A stretch of DNA of 14,845 bases from Kiritimatiellia bacterium (GTDB taxonomy: Bacteria > Verrucomicrobiota > Kiritimatiellia > RFP12 > DVOR01). Under the pieces are notes generated by a model. It had not been told where the DNA came from and searched no databases. It saw only the letters and a program-made list of their open reading frames with translations. The stretch is taken from NCBI GenBank assembly GCA_017457555.1, contig JAFTHG010000062.1, forward strand, positions 1 through 14,845, written 5' to 3'. Positions 6,753 through 12,863 of this stretch are shown here, piece by piece. The position numbers were made by a program, and so were the translations under genes. Numbering within the stretch: position 1 is the first letter of the stretch; each line of letters starts with the position of its first letter.

Positions 6753-8684
6753 TTAATAGATGCCGTAACGCTTGGAAACAAGGGCGTTCGGGAGTTCTTT
6801 TAAGAAGCGGGAGGGTTTGAGGTAGAGTGTACCGCCGTTGTTGGCGAGTCGGCGTGTAGCGGGGACGCAGAGGAGTAAATCGTCTTTGGCACGTGTAATG
6901 GCGACGTAGAAGAGACGGCGTTCTTCGGCTTCTTGATTTTCGGCGAGGGCTTTGGCGCTGGGGAACATATCGTCATTGCACCACAGAATAATGACGAGTG
7001 GCCACTCTAAACCCTTTGCCTGGTGAACGGTGGTGAGACGGATGCCCGGATTATCGGCCATTGCCTGAGCTTGCTCGGCATCAACATTGGTCATCAAGGC
7101 AACATCGTGGAGGAAATTTGCTACCGGAGCGCCACGTTCAAATTGGGCAGCTAAGGCGGCGATATCATCGTAACGTTCTTCAGCATTGTCAAAAGTGCGC
7201 TGTAAGTAGGCCTCGTACCAGGTGTTTAGAAAGGCGGAGACGGCACGATTGCCATTGTATTCCAGCTGTTCTTTGTGGTAATCGCCGATAAGGGCATCGA
7301 TGATTTGCCAATCACTTTGCGCCTTTTTGGGGATAAAGGAGAGGAGTTTCAGACGATCTGTTTCGCGGCTCCCATCGAATTGTTCGCCCATTTTGTGCCA
7401 AATCTTTTCGGCAGTCTTGGGACCAACACCTTGTAGCAGACTCATCATGCGCTGAAAGGCAAACATATCGGTACCGCCACTGCAAAAGCGCAGGTAGGCG
7501 ATGACATCTTTGGCGTGGGCACTTTCAAAGACGCCTTGGCCAGAGGTGAGTGTGTAATCGATACGTTGGCGGCGCAATTCCATTTCCAATTCAATCACAT
7601 GGAAGTGTGAACGATAGAGCACGGCAATGTCGGTGGGTGCGTAACCGGCGTGCAGGGCGCGTAGAATGTGCCGCATGACAAGCTGGGATTGTTCACCGGC
7701 ATCACGCAGAAACGCAACCAAGGGGCGATTCTCTGAAGGTGCACGGGTGGCCTTCAGGGTCTTTTGAAACTGCTCCGGATTACCGGCAATAGCGGCATTG
7801 GCAACATCGAGGACTTCGGGGACCGAACGGTAATTACGTTCCAGCTTGATGATTTGACAGCCTTGCCAGCGCTTGGGGAAGTCCATAATGTTGCGGAAAT
7901 CGGCACCTCGCCATGAGTAGATGCATTGAAAATCATCGCCAACAGCCATCAAATTACGGTGGTAGGAGGCCAAGAGGTCAACGAGTTGAGACTGAATGGT
8001 ATTGGTGTCCTGATATTCATCAACGAGAACATAGGCGAAATGCGAACTGTACTCGTGCAGGACGTCAGGATTTTCTTTAAAGAGTTTGAGTGTCAGCACG
8101 AGGAGATCATCAAAGTCGATTGCATTGGCATTGCGTTTGGCTTCTGCGTAATCCCGAGCGATGGCAAGAATAACTTCCGGGTCTATAGGATCATTGAAAG
8201 CTGTTTGTTCAATAACAGTGCGGAGATCATTCTGTGTGTTGGCGGCTTTACCGATTAATGCTGCAAGGACCTCTTTTTTGGGAAAATGTTTCGTATCGGT
8301 GACGCGTGCTTTGAGCGCTTTAGCGATGAGTCCTGTGGCATCATCGCGATCTAAAATCAGAAAAGAACGCGTGTAGCCAACTTTTTCTGCATGGCGACGT
8401 AAGATCCGATGACAAACATGGTGAAAGGTGCCGGACCAGAGGTTGGAAATGGAGGGGCCGACCAATTTTGCAGCACGCTCTAACATTTCATGAGCGGCAC
8501 GATTCGTAAAAGTGAGTAGGAGGATATTTTGCGGGGAGACACCCTGTTCAATCAGGTAGGCGACTCGATAGGTGAGCGTGTGCGTCTTTCCTGTGCCAGC
8601 GGCTGCAAGGACAAGCAAGGGGCCATCCGATGCGGTGACGGCTTGATATTGTTCCGGATTAAGGAGGCTTTGCCAGTCGGTCAT
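6753..8684 (-). CDS. UvrD/Rep-family superfamily 1 DNA helicase (643 aa)
   Basis: An ATP-dependent 3'-5' DNA helicase of the UvrD/Rep/PcrA type, acting in repair and restart of stalled replication. The superfamily 1 motifs are in order: Q-motif region NPEQYQAV (9-16), motif I AAAGTGKT (27-34), motif Ia TFTNRAA (58-64), motif II VDEYQDTN (221-228), motif III GDDFQCIYSWRGAD (about 248-261), motif IV ERNYRS, motif V TVHQAKGLEW and motif VI FYVAITRAKD near the C-terminus. All look intact. The protein is slightly shorter than Rep (about 670 aa) and PcrA (about 720 aa) and lacks a recognisable C-terminal Tudor-like extension. AGGA lies 5-8 bp before the ATG. The 188-aa exported protein follows 17 bp downstream. 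The exact subfamily (uvrD, rep or pcrA) is not decided. Confidence 0.93.
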   Translation of the reverse strand: MTDWQSLLNPEQYQAVTASDGPLLVLAAAGTGKTHTLTYRVAYLIEQGVSPQNILLLTFTNRAAHEMLERAAKLVGPSISNLWSGTFHHVCHRILRRHAEKVGYTRSFLILDRDDATGLIAKALKARVTDTKHFPKKEVLAALIGKAANTQNDLRTVIEQTAFNDPIDPEVILAIARDYAEAKRNANAIDFDDLLVLTLKLFKENPDVLHEYSSHFAYVLVDEYQDTNTIQSQLVDLLASYHRNLMAVGDDFQCIYSWRGADFRNIMDFPKRWQGCQIIKLERNYRSVPEVLDVANAAIAGNPEQFQKTLKATRAPSENRPLVAFLRDAGEQSQLVMRHILRALHAGYAPTDIAVLYRSHFHVIELEMELRRQRIDYTLTSGQGVFESAHAKDVIAYLRFCSGGTDMFAFQRMMSLLQGVGPKTAEKIWHKMGEQFDGSRETDRLKLLSFIPKKAQSDWQIIDALIGDYHKEQLEYNGNRAVSAFLNTWYEAYLQRTFDNAEERYDDIAALAAQFERGAPVANFLHDVALMTNVDAEQAQAMADNPGIRLTTVHQAKGLEWPLVIILWCNDDMFPSAKALAENQEAEERRLFYVAITRAKDDLLLCVPATRRLANNGGTLYLKPSRFLKELPNALVSKRYGIY

Positions 8685-8740
8685 AGTTTTCCTGATAAAT
8701 CGGTGTGGGTAAAGGTTGCACGTTTTGTTTGGACATGTTC

Positions 8741-8746
8741 AGTATA
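8741..8746 (-). promoter_or_regulatory. Candidate extended -10 promoter of the helicase gene
   Basis: On the minus strand TGTTATACT gives a TATACT box (8741-8746) with the upstream TG of an extended -10. A weak -35 (GTGAAC) lies 16 bp upstream. The start codon is 56 bp further on. The terminator of the preceding gene lies just upstream, so an own promoter is needed here. Confidence 0.45.
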
Positions 8747-8773
8747 ACAAATCCGTGTAGATGTTCACCCAAA

Positions 8774-8801
8774 ATAAAAGCGTCGCAGGTGCGACGCTTT
8801 T
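8774..8801 (-). terminator. Rho-independent terminator after the small basic protein gene
   Basis: An 11-bp stem (AAAAGCGTCGC at 8776-8786 with its complement at 8791-8801) has the 4-nt loop AGGT. On the minus strand it ends in TTTTATTTT. It lies 24 bp after the stop codon of the 51-aa gene and separates that gene from the helicase gene. Confidence 0.88.
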
Positions 8802-8824
8802 AAAGTGTGTGGAGAAGCGTAAAC

Positions 8825-8980
8825 TTAAGCTTCAGGCATCGTCTTACGAAGACCCTGACCACGATCGCCTTCTTTCCACTGACCGCGCTTGATCAACAGG
8901 TCAATGCGCTCAAAACGCTTGAGCACGTTGCGTTTGGCTGTGATTTTGCCCGATCCTTTAAGACTTCTGTGCTGGCTCAT
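8825..8980 (-). CDS. PVC-type small basic protein (51 aa)
   Basis: The translation begins MSQHRSLKGSGKITAKRNVL and continues with KRFERIDLLIKRGQWKEGD, ending LRKTMPEA. This matches, from memory, the small basic protein family described as Chlamydiae/Verrucomicrobia-specific (TIGR04137), typically 'MS-HPSLK...KRNVLKRFER...RGQWKEGD...GLPKT'. Family members are about 50-60 residues and rich in Lys and Arg; an RNA or ribosome association has been suggested, but I know of no proven function. It is complete, with AAGGAGG (8988-8994) 7 bp before the ATG, its own promoter and terminator, and no co-transcribed partner. The strong ribosome binding site suggests high expression. It is the best taxonomic marker in the window. 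Confidence 0.88.
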   Translation of the reverse strand: MSQHRSLKGSGKITAKRNVLKRFERIDLLIKRGQWKEGDRGQGLRKTMPEA

Positions 8981-9006
8981 CTGTGAACCTCCTTAACGTT
9001 GGTTAG

Positions 9007-9020
9007 GGGGTCGGAACCCC
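9007..9020 (-). promoter_or_regulatory. Stable small hairpin in the leader of the small basic protein gene
   Basis: On the minus strand GGGGT-TCCG-ACCCC forms a 5-bp stem with a UNCG-type tetraloop, 12 bp upstream of the AAGGAGG ribosome binding site. No T-run follows, so it is not a terminator. It could stabilise the 5' end of the mRNA. Confidence 0.4.
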
Positions 9021-9041
9021 GCTTAAATAAAATGTGCCGAT

Positions 9042-9070
9042 AAGATAACAGAAAATGAGACGAAATGCAA
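9042..9070 (-). promoter_or_regulatory. Promoter of the small basic protein gene
   Basis: On the minus strand TTGCAT (9065-9070) and TATCTT (9042-9047) are spaced by 17 bp, with TG one base before the -10 box. The leader is about 55 nt. The region is AT-rich. Confidence 0.5.
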
Positions 9071-9222
9071 GTATTTATTTTTTTAAAAGGGTTAGAAAAG
9101 GGGGAGTTTTGAAAGAAAATTTCTCAAAAGTGGCGTTTTTCAGGGGGTGTTTGCAAAATAGAATTCACATATTCGTGTTTTCTTGAGGATGACGCAATAA
9201 AAGTATTGGAGAGGCGATATAA

Positions 9223-9282
9223 ATGAGTGTGGAGACAATTTATTTAATAAAATACGACTATTTCAGGTTTTTTATTGTGTAA
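9223..9282 (+). CDS. Possible 19-residue leader peptide upstream of rubrerythrin
   Basis: ATG to TAA encodes MSVETIYLIKYDYFRFFIV, preceded by GGAGAGG (9208-9214) at 8 bp. The peptide is aromatic-rich and ends before the rubrerythrin promoter, so it would need its own promoter; none is convincing. Length and composition could arise by chance in AT-rich DNA. Confidence 0.2.
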   Translation: MSVETIYLIKYDYFRFFIV

Positions 9283-9298
9283 ATTAAAATAATTACAA
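9275..9298. promoter_or_regulatory. Candidate dyad operator before the rubrerythrin promoter
   Basis: TTGT-N4-ATT-AA-AAT-N4-ACAA forms a 24-bp imperfect inverted repeat ending 6 bp before the -35 box. AT-rich dyads of this kind are typical of Fur/PerR-type peroxide or iron regulators, which often control rubrerythrin. In such AT-rich sequence chance symmetry is likely. Confidence 0.25.
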
Positions 9299-9304
9299 AA
9301 GCAC

Positions 9305-9334
9305 TTGCAATTTATTCTGTAAGTAGAGTATACT
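9305..9334 (+). promoter_or_regulatory. Promoter of the rubrerythrin gene
   Basis: TTGCAA (9305-9310) and TATACT (9329-9334) are spaced by 18 bp, 59 bp before the start codon. The -10 box matches the consensus at 5 of 6 positions. Confidence 0.6.
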
Positions 9335-9393
9335 ATGTGCCGTGAAAGGGAAAGAGTCCCTGATAGAACGTAAACAACACAAGGAGAGAAACA

Positions 9394-9927
9394 ATGGAAC
9401 TCAAAGGCAGCAAGACCGAAAAGAATCTCTGGGATGCATTCGCTGGAGAATCTCAGGCCCGTAACAAATATACCTACTTTGCTTCTGTGGCTAAGAAGGA
9501 AGGTTACGTCCAGATAGCCAAGATTTTCGAAGAAACGGCAAATAACGAAAAGGAACACACCAAACTGTGGTTCAAGCATCTTGAAGGAATCGGTTCAACC
9601 ATTGACAATCTCAAGGCCGCTGCGGCCGGTGAAAATTATGAGTGGACCGATATGTATAAGCGTATGGCTGAAGAAGCGGAAGAAGAAGGCTTCACAGAAA
9701 TTGCTCGTCAGATGCGCGCAGTTGCAGAAATCGAAGCTCGCCATGAAGAACGTTACAATGCTCTTGCCAAGAATGTTGAAACCGGAGAAGTCTTTGTGCG
9801 TACCGGTAAGAATCGTTGGGAATGCTTGAATTGCGGTGCGATCGTGATTAGCGAAAAGGCTCCGGAACTTTGCCCCGTGTGCAAGCATCCCCGTGCATAC
9901 TTCGCTTTGGAAGCAAAGAACTACTAA
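9394..9927 (+). CDS. rbr: Rubrerythrin (177 aa)
   Basis: A cytoplasmic non-haem diiron peroxidase that reduces hydrogen peroxide, typical of anaerobes and microaerophiles. Residues 1-135 are the ferritin-like four-helix domain. Visible diiron ligand motifs are GES (E19), EKEH (E52, H55), the Glu-rich EEAEEEG (93-99) and EIEARH (E114, H117). Residues 140-177 are the rubredoxin domain, with CLNCG (C144, C147) and CPVC (C160, C163) binding one iron. Length and domain order are those of classical rubrerythrin. AAGGAG (9381-9386) lies 7 bp before the ATG. It has its own promoter and terminator, so it is a single-gene unit. Electrons probably come from a rubredoxin or NAD(P)H reductase encoded elsewhere. 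Confidence 0.97.
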   Translation: MELKGSKTEKNLWDAFAGESQARNKYTYFASVAKKEGYVQIAKIFEETANNEKEHTKLWFKHLEGIGSTIDNLKAAAAGENYEWTDMYKRMAEEAEEEGFTEIARQMRAVAEIEARHEERYNALAKNVETGEVFVRTGKNRWECLNCGAIVISEKAPELCPVCKHPRAYFALEAKNY

Positions 9928-9952
9928 GTCGCGTTGCGAATGCGATAGATTT

Positions 9953-9990
9953 AAAACGGCACAAATTCAGTTTGTGTCGTTTTTTGTTTT
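9953..9990 (+). terminator. Rho-independent terminator after rubrerythrin
   Basis: A 13-bp stem (9953-9965 with 9971-9983, one G-T pair) with the 5-nt loop TTCAG runs into a T-rich tail (9980-9990). It lies 25 bp after the stop codon. Confidence 0.9.
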
Positions 9991-10072
9991 AGATATGCGT
10001 TTAATAGGGGTAGCGATTGAATTGTAGGTGTAAACATATAAAAAGAGAATACTTTTTTATTGAGCTTGGCGT

Positions 10073-10078
10073 TATAAT
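10073..10078 (+). promoter_or_regulatory. Candidate -10 box of the thioredoxin-like gene
   Basis: A perfect TATAAT lies 27 bp before the ATG. No good -35 box sits at 16-18 bp. A second candidate, TGCTATTAT (10090-10098), is an extended -10 whose transcript would start at or next to the ATG, giving a leaderless mRNA. Confidence 0.4.
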
Positions 10079-10105
10079 AAGAGTTGTTGTGCTATTATTA
10101 GTAGT

Positions 10106-10603
10106 ATGAAAACGTTTGCATTATCACTTCTGCTTGCGCTCACGTTGCCTTTGATGGCTGCTGTGGGCAACACTGTGTCTCAAGACGTATTGCCGAAAGT
10201 GTGGTTATCCGGGGAAGCGCCTCAAGCGTGGCCAAGCGATGATCTGTGGCTCTTTGAATGTTGGGCAACGTGGTGCAGACCTTGTGTTGCCGCGATTCCG
10301 CACATGGAAGCGATTTGGAAGGATGTGAAGGATGAGTCAATCCGGATTGTCGGCGTCAATGTGGGAGACCAGAAGACAGCAGAGCAATTGAAGGCTTTTT
10401 TGGCGAAACAACCCACGCCACCGACCTATGCGATTGCGATTGATGGTGATGGGTGTTTTGCAGAAGCGATGGGTGTTCGTGGGATTCCAACAGCTTTCGT
10501 TGTGCGTAAAGGTAAAGTGGTTTGGCAGGGACATCCAAATAAGTTGACGGTAGGAATACTTCGTAAATTTGCTAAATCGGAGTCCGGCGTGACTACGCGC
10601 TAA
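10106..10603 (+). CDS. Exported TlpA/ResA-like thioredoxin-fold protein (165 aa)
   Basis: A periplasmic thiol-disulfide oxidoreductase. Residues 1-19 are a signal peptide (LSLLLALTLPLMA). The single thioredoxin domain carries WCRPC (56-60, catalytic C57 and C60) followed by VAAIPHMEAI, and the cis-proline GIPT (P128). The insertion between the second beta strand and the cis-Pro (VGDQKTAEQLKAFL) is typical of the TlpA/ResA group, which reduces cytochrome c apoproteins or other exported thiol proteins. Two further cysteines (C52 and C117) are not part of the motif. No Shine-Dalgarno sequence precedes the ATG; the start is chosen because it gives a complete signal peptide. It stands alone between two terminators, so the partner protein is not shown by context. 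Confidence 0.88.
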   Translation: MKTFALSLLLALTLPLMAAVGNTVSQDVLPKVWLSGEAPQAWPSDDLWLFECWATWCRPCVAAIPHMEAIWKDVKDESIRIVGVNVGDQKTAEQLKAFLAKQPTPPTYAIAIDGDGCFAEAMGVRGIPTAFVVRKGKVVWQGHPNKLTVGILRKFAKSESGVTTR

Positions 10604-10632
10604 ACGACGGTAACATTGTAAGCACATTCTTC

Positions 10633-10660
10633 AGCCCACGATCTCGTGGGCTTTATTATT
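10633..10660 (+). terminator. Rho-independent terminator after the thioredoxin-like gene
   Basis: An 8-bp perfect stem (AGCCCACG at 10633-10640 with 10645-10652), a 4-nt loop and the tail TTATTATTT, 29 bp after the stop codon. Confidence 0.85.
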
Positions 10661-10672
10661 TAAGAAGGTGAA

Positions 10673-10688
10673 GGCGTATGGTTACGCC
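10673..10688. repeat. Short inverted repeat in the convergent intergenic region
   Basis: GGCGTA and TACGCC flank the 4-nt loop TGGT. No T-run follows on either strand. It lies between the two convergent terminators and has no evident role. Confidence 0.4.
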
Positions 10689-10763
10689 ATTGACAAGCTG
10701 CTTTTGTGGTATCTGAATCTGATGTATAGGGAACTTACTTTCTGGTGTTATACAGTAGCTCTT

Positions 10764-10797
10764 AAAACACTACAGGCAGCCGACGGCTGCCTGTAGT
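10764..10797 (-). terminator. Rho-independent terminator after purM
   Basis: A 13-14-bp perfect inverted repeat (CTACAGGCAGCCG at 10770-10782 with 10784-10796) is followed on the minus strand by TGTTTTAAG. It lies 33 bp after the purM stop codon. The loop is minimal, so the inner C-G pairs probably open. Confidence 0.85.
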
Positions 10798-10829
10798 TGT
10801 ATTGAGTTCAAGTATTTGAAAAGTTCAGT

Positions 10830-11861
10830 TCAGATGACGTGTACCGTCTTGTGACCAGGGTTGACACCACCGATGATGACGGGTCGTTCACCTGCTTCTT
10901 CGAGCGCCTTGAGTGTGGCACCCGCATCAACCGAAGAGACGATGAGGATGAAACCGATGCCCATATTGAAGACGCGGTACATTTCTTCCTTGGCAACATT
11001 ACCCTTTTCGCCAATGAACTTGAAGACCTGAGGCACTTCCCATGAGGCTGAATCAATGGTGACGTCTACATGCTTAGGCAGTACACGCGGAATGTTGTCA
11101 TAGAAACCGCCACCAGTGATATGAGCCATACCGTGAATATCTACACCGGCATCCATTACCTTTAGAACGGGTTTCAGGAAGCTCTTATGCACCGCTAAAA
11201 GGGCATCTGCGCAAGTAGTCTCGGTGCCGGGCAACAGATCTTCCGGCTTAAGCCCCTCTTGTTCAAATATAACTTTACGGGCCAGGGAGAAGCCATTGGT
11301 TTGCAGACCGCCAGATGGCAAACCAATCAAGACATCGCCTACGGCAATCTTTTCACCGGTAATGACCTTGTCTTTCTTCACTTGGCCGACAATCGTACCG
11401 ACCAAATCATATTCGCCAATGGGATAAAGACCGGGCATTTCAGCTGTTTCACCGCCGAGCAATGCGCAGTTATTTTCTGCGCAAGCGATGCAAAGACCTT
11501 TGACAACATCATTGAAGATGGCGGCATCAAAGACGGATGCACCGATGTAGTCCAAGAAGAAGAGTGGCGTGGCGCCCTGAACCAGAATATCATTGACGCA
11601 GTGATTCACGATGTCTTGCCCCACCGTGTCATGGCGCCCCGCCATGGCTGCGACTTTCAATTTAGTGCCCACACCATCTGCCGATGCGACCAGAATGGTG
11701 TCTGCGCCTGGACTTTGGAATAAACCGCCAAAACTGCCGATGTCACCGATGACACCGGGGGTAACAGTCTTCTTCACCATCTGCTTGATGGTTTCAATAC
11801 CACTCATTTTCTTGTCGATATCTACGCCAGCTGCGGCGTATGCGCTATTTTTGTTGTCCAT
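10830..11861 (-). CDS. purM: Phosphoribosylformylglycinamidine cyclo-ligase, AIR synthetase (343 aa)
   Basis: PurM closes formylglycinamidine ribonucleotide to 5-aminoimidazole ribonucleotide with ATP, the fifth step of purine synthesis, in the cytoplasm. It is full length (usual 340-350 aa). Family blocks in order: AYAAAGVDID at the N-terminus, SADGVGTK (60-67), NDILVQGATPLFFLDY (90-105), LLGGETAEMPGLY (134-146, nucleotide site), GLPSGGLQTNGFSLAR (180-195), HITGGGFYDNIPRVLP and MYRVFNMGIG near 297-306. No catalytic block is missing. Homologues begin at the same place, which supports this start, although no Shine-Dalgarno sequence is seen before the ATG. It lies 48 bp after the gene for the secreted Thr-rich protein on the same strand with no terminator between, so it may be read from that operon. 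Confidence 0.97.
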   Translation of the reverse strand: MDNKNSAYAAAGVDIDKKMSGIETIKQMVKKTVTPGVIGDIGSFGGLFQSPGADTILVASADGVGTKLKVAAMAGRHDTVGQDIVNHCVNDILVQGATPLFFLDYIGASVFDAAIFNDVVKGLCIACAENNCALLGGETAEMPGLYPIGEYDLVGTIVGQVKKDKVITGEKIAVGDVLIGLPSGGLQTNGFSLARKVIFEQEGLKPEDLLPGTETTCADALLAVHKSFLKPVLKVMDAGVDIHGMAHITGGGFYDNIPRVLPKHVDVTIDSASWEVPQVFKFIGEKGNVAKEEMYRVFNMGIGFILIVSSVDAGATLKALEEAGERPVIIGGVNPGHKTVHVI

Positions 11862-11909
11862 AATTGTGGAGTGTACTTTCGTTTAGGAGTTAAAGTAATA
11901 ATGAGGAGA

Positions 11910-12863
11910 TTAAAGCAACGTTGCGGTGGGTTCATCAAGAGCAATCAGTGCCTTGACAAAGCGAGCTTCTTCGGGAAGTTCAAGGGTGAGCGTTTCAGCG
12001 GTTTCAGTGGAAAGCGTCACTACACCGTCCTGGATGACAGCTTCAAGTGTTTTCGCTACGCCAATTAAAGTTGAGGAGTATACGAGATAAAGTCTACCGT
12101 TGATCTCCTTTAAGGGGACAGAGGTAGACGAGGTGCCATCGGTGGTGGTGCCACGCACGGTAAGCGTGTGATTGATGGTGTCAATCGCTATAATTTCCAA
12201 AGTGGGTGTGCCACAGACATTCATTGCGAAAGCATCGGCAATTTCAGCAGACGTGGCATCGGATGCCATGGCGCCACCTTTTGCAGCATCGTTTAGCCAT
12301 GTGATGTATTTGGAAATCAACGCAGGATCTTGCCGGGAGGTAGCATCGCCCGGAATAATTGCGGTATCAACAAGAGCCAGCGTTAAATCCTCTGCGGAAC
12401 CTTCACCAGAGAGTTCAACCGCAGAAAGCATTGTGCCGGAGGACGGAGCGGTCACAGTGATGGGGGCTTCATTGTTAAGTGTAACATCGAAGGTGAGGAC
12501 GCCATTGTTGAGGTATCCTTTCGCAGAAACGTTAATTGCGGTATCTGCTGTGGCAACCACGGAACTTGTTACCCAGTTTTGTGTGGTGCCATCTGCGATT
12601 AAGATGGTGCCATCTGTATCTGCAGCGAGTGCCAGTTTTTCAGCTTTGACTTCTTCGTAAAGCGGTGTTTCGTCCGGGAGGGTGAACGTAATTGCAGTCG
12701 TGAGCAACACGACAGAGCCGGCTTTGATTTCAGAAGCGTCCACGATGGAAACGACTTGTGCATTGGTTAACGTTTCGGTCAAAGGTCTATTGACGGTGAT
12801 TTGTGTCGCTGCACAGAGTGGAAGAGTCAACAACAGGCTATAGAGCAGGGTTTTCTGTTTCAT
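11910..12863 (-). CDS. Secreted Thr-rich beta-type protein of unknown function (317 aa)
   Basis: Residues 1-19 are a signal peptide (LLYSLLLTLPLCAAT). The mature part is rich in Thr, Ala, Val and Leu, has a single cysteine after the signal peptide (C214, in NVCGTP) and no membrane segment. It is almost entirely predicted beta strands with short turns, except a helical stretch at about 178-212 (ALISKYITWLNDAAKG ... AEIADAFAMNV). The layout 'helical segment, then NVCGTPTLEI and an Ig-like strand set' recalls, by impression only, C-terminal parts of secreted proteins in Lentisphaerota and Kiritimatiellota. The start ATG overlaps the stop of the upstream gene (ATGA, 12860-12863) and has AAGGAG 10 bp upstream inside that gene, so translation is coupled. 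No function is assigned. Confidence 0.75.
   Translation of the reverse strand: MKQKTLLYSLLLTLPLCAATQITVNRPLTETLTNAQVVSIVDASEIKAGSVVLLTTAITFTLPDETPLYEEVKAEKLALAADTDGTILIADGTTQNWVTSSVVATADTAINVSAKGYLNNGVLTFDVTLNNEAPITVTAPSSGTMLSAVELSGEGSAEDLTLALVDTAIIPGDATSRQDPALISKYITWLNDAAKGGAMASDATSAEIADAFAMNVCGTPTLEIIAIDTINHTLTVRGTTTDGTSSTSVPLKEINGRLYLVYSSTLIGVAKTLEAVIQDGVVTLSTETAETLTLELPEEARFVKALIALDEPTATLL

Larger units (their letters stand above)
8981..9393. other. Divergent intergenic region of 413 bp
   Basis: No large gene lies here. The left part holds the leader and promoter of the small basic protein gene. The right part holds the rubrerythrin promoter and a candidate dyad operator. The middle (9071-9270) is strongly AT-rich with several G-runs and T-runs, and contains only a possible 19-codon open frame at 9223-9282. 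I see no tRNA or recognisable riboswitch. Confidence 0.6.

Noticed and set aside
10679..10717. 12-codon frame with a purine-rich site after the thioredoxin terminator
   Set aside because: Too short, no promoter with a matching -10 box, and lies between two convergent terminators.
10690..10730. Perfect TTGACA (10690-10695) as the promoter of a small RNA
   Set aside because: No -10 box at 15-19 bp spacing; the hairpin at 10770-10796 has only a weak T-tail in that direction.
12172..12660. Long antisense open frame (162 codons) over the secreted Thr-rich gene
   Set aside because: It is the mirror of a Thr/Ala-rich coding strand; no ribosome binding site and low-complexity Ser/Val/Ala product without domain signs.
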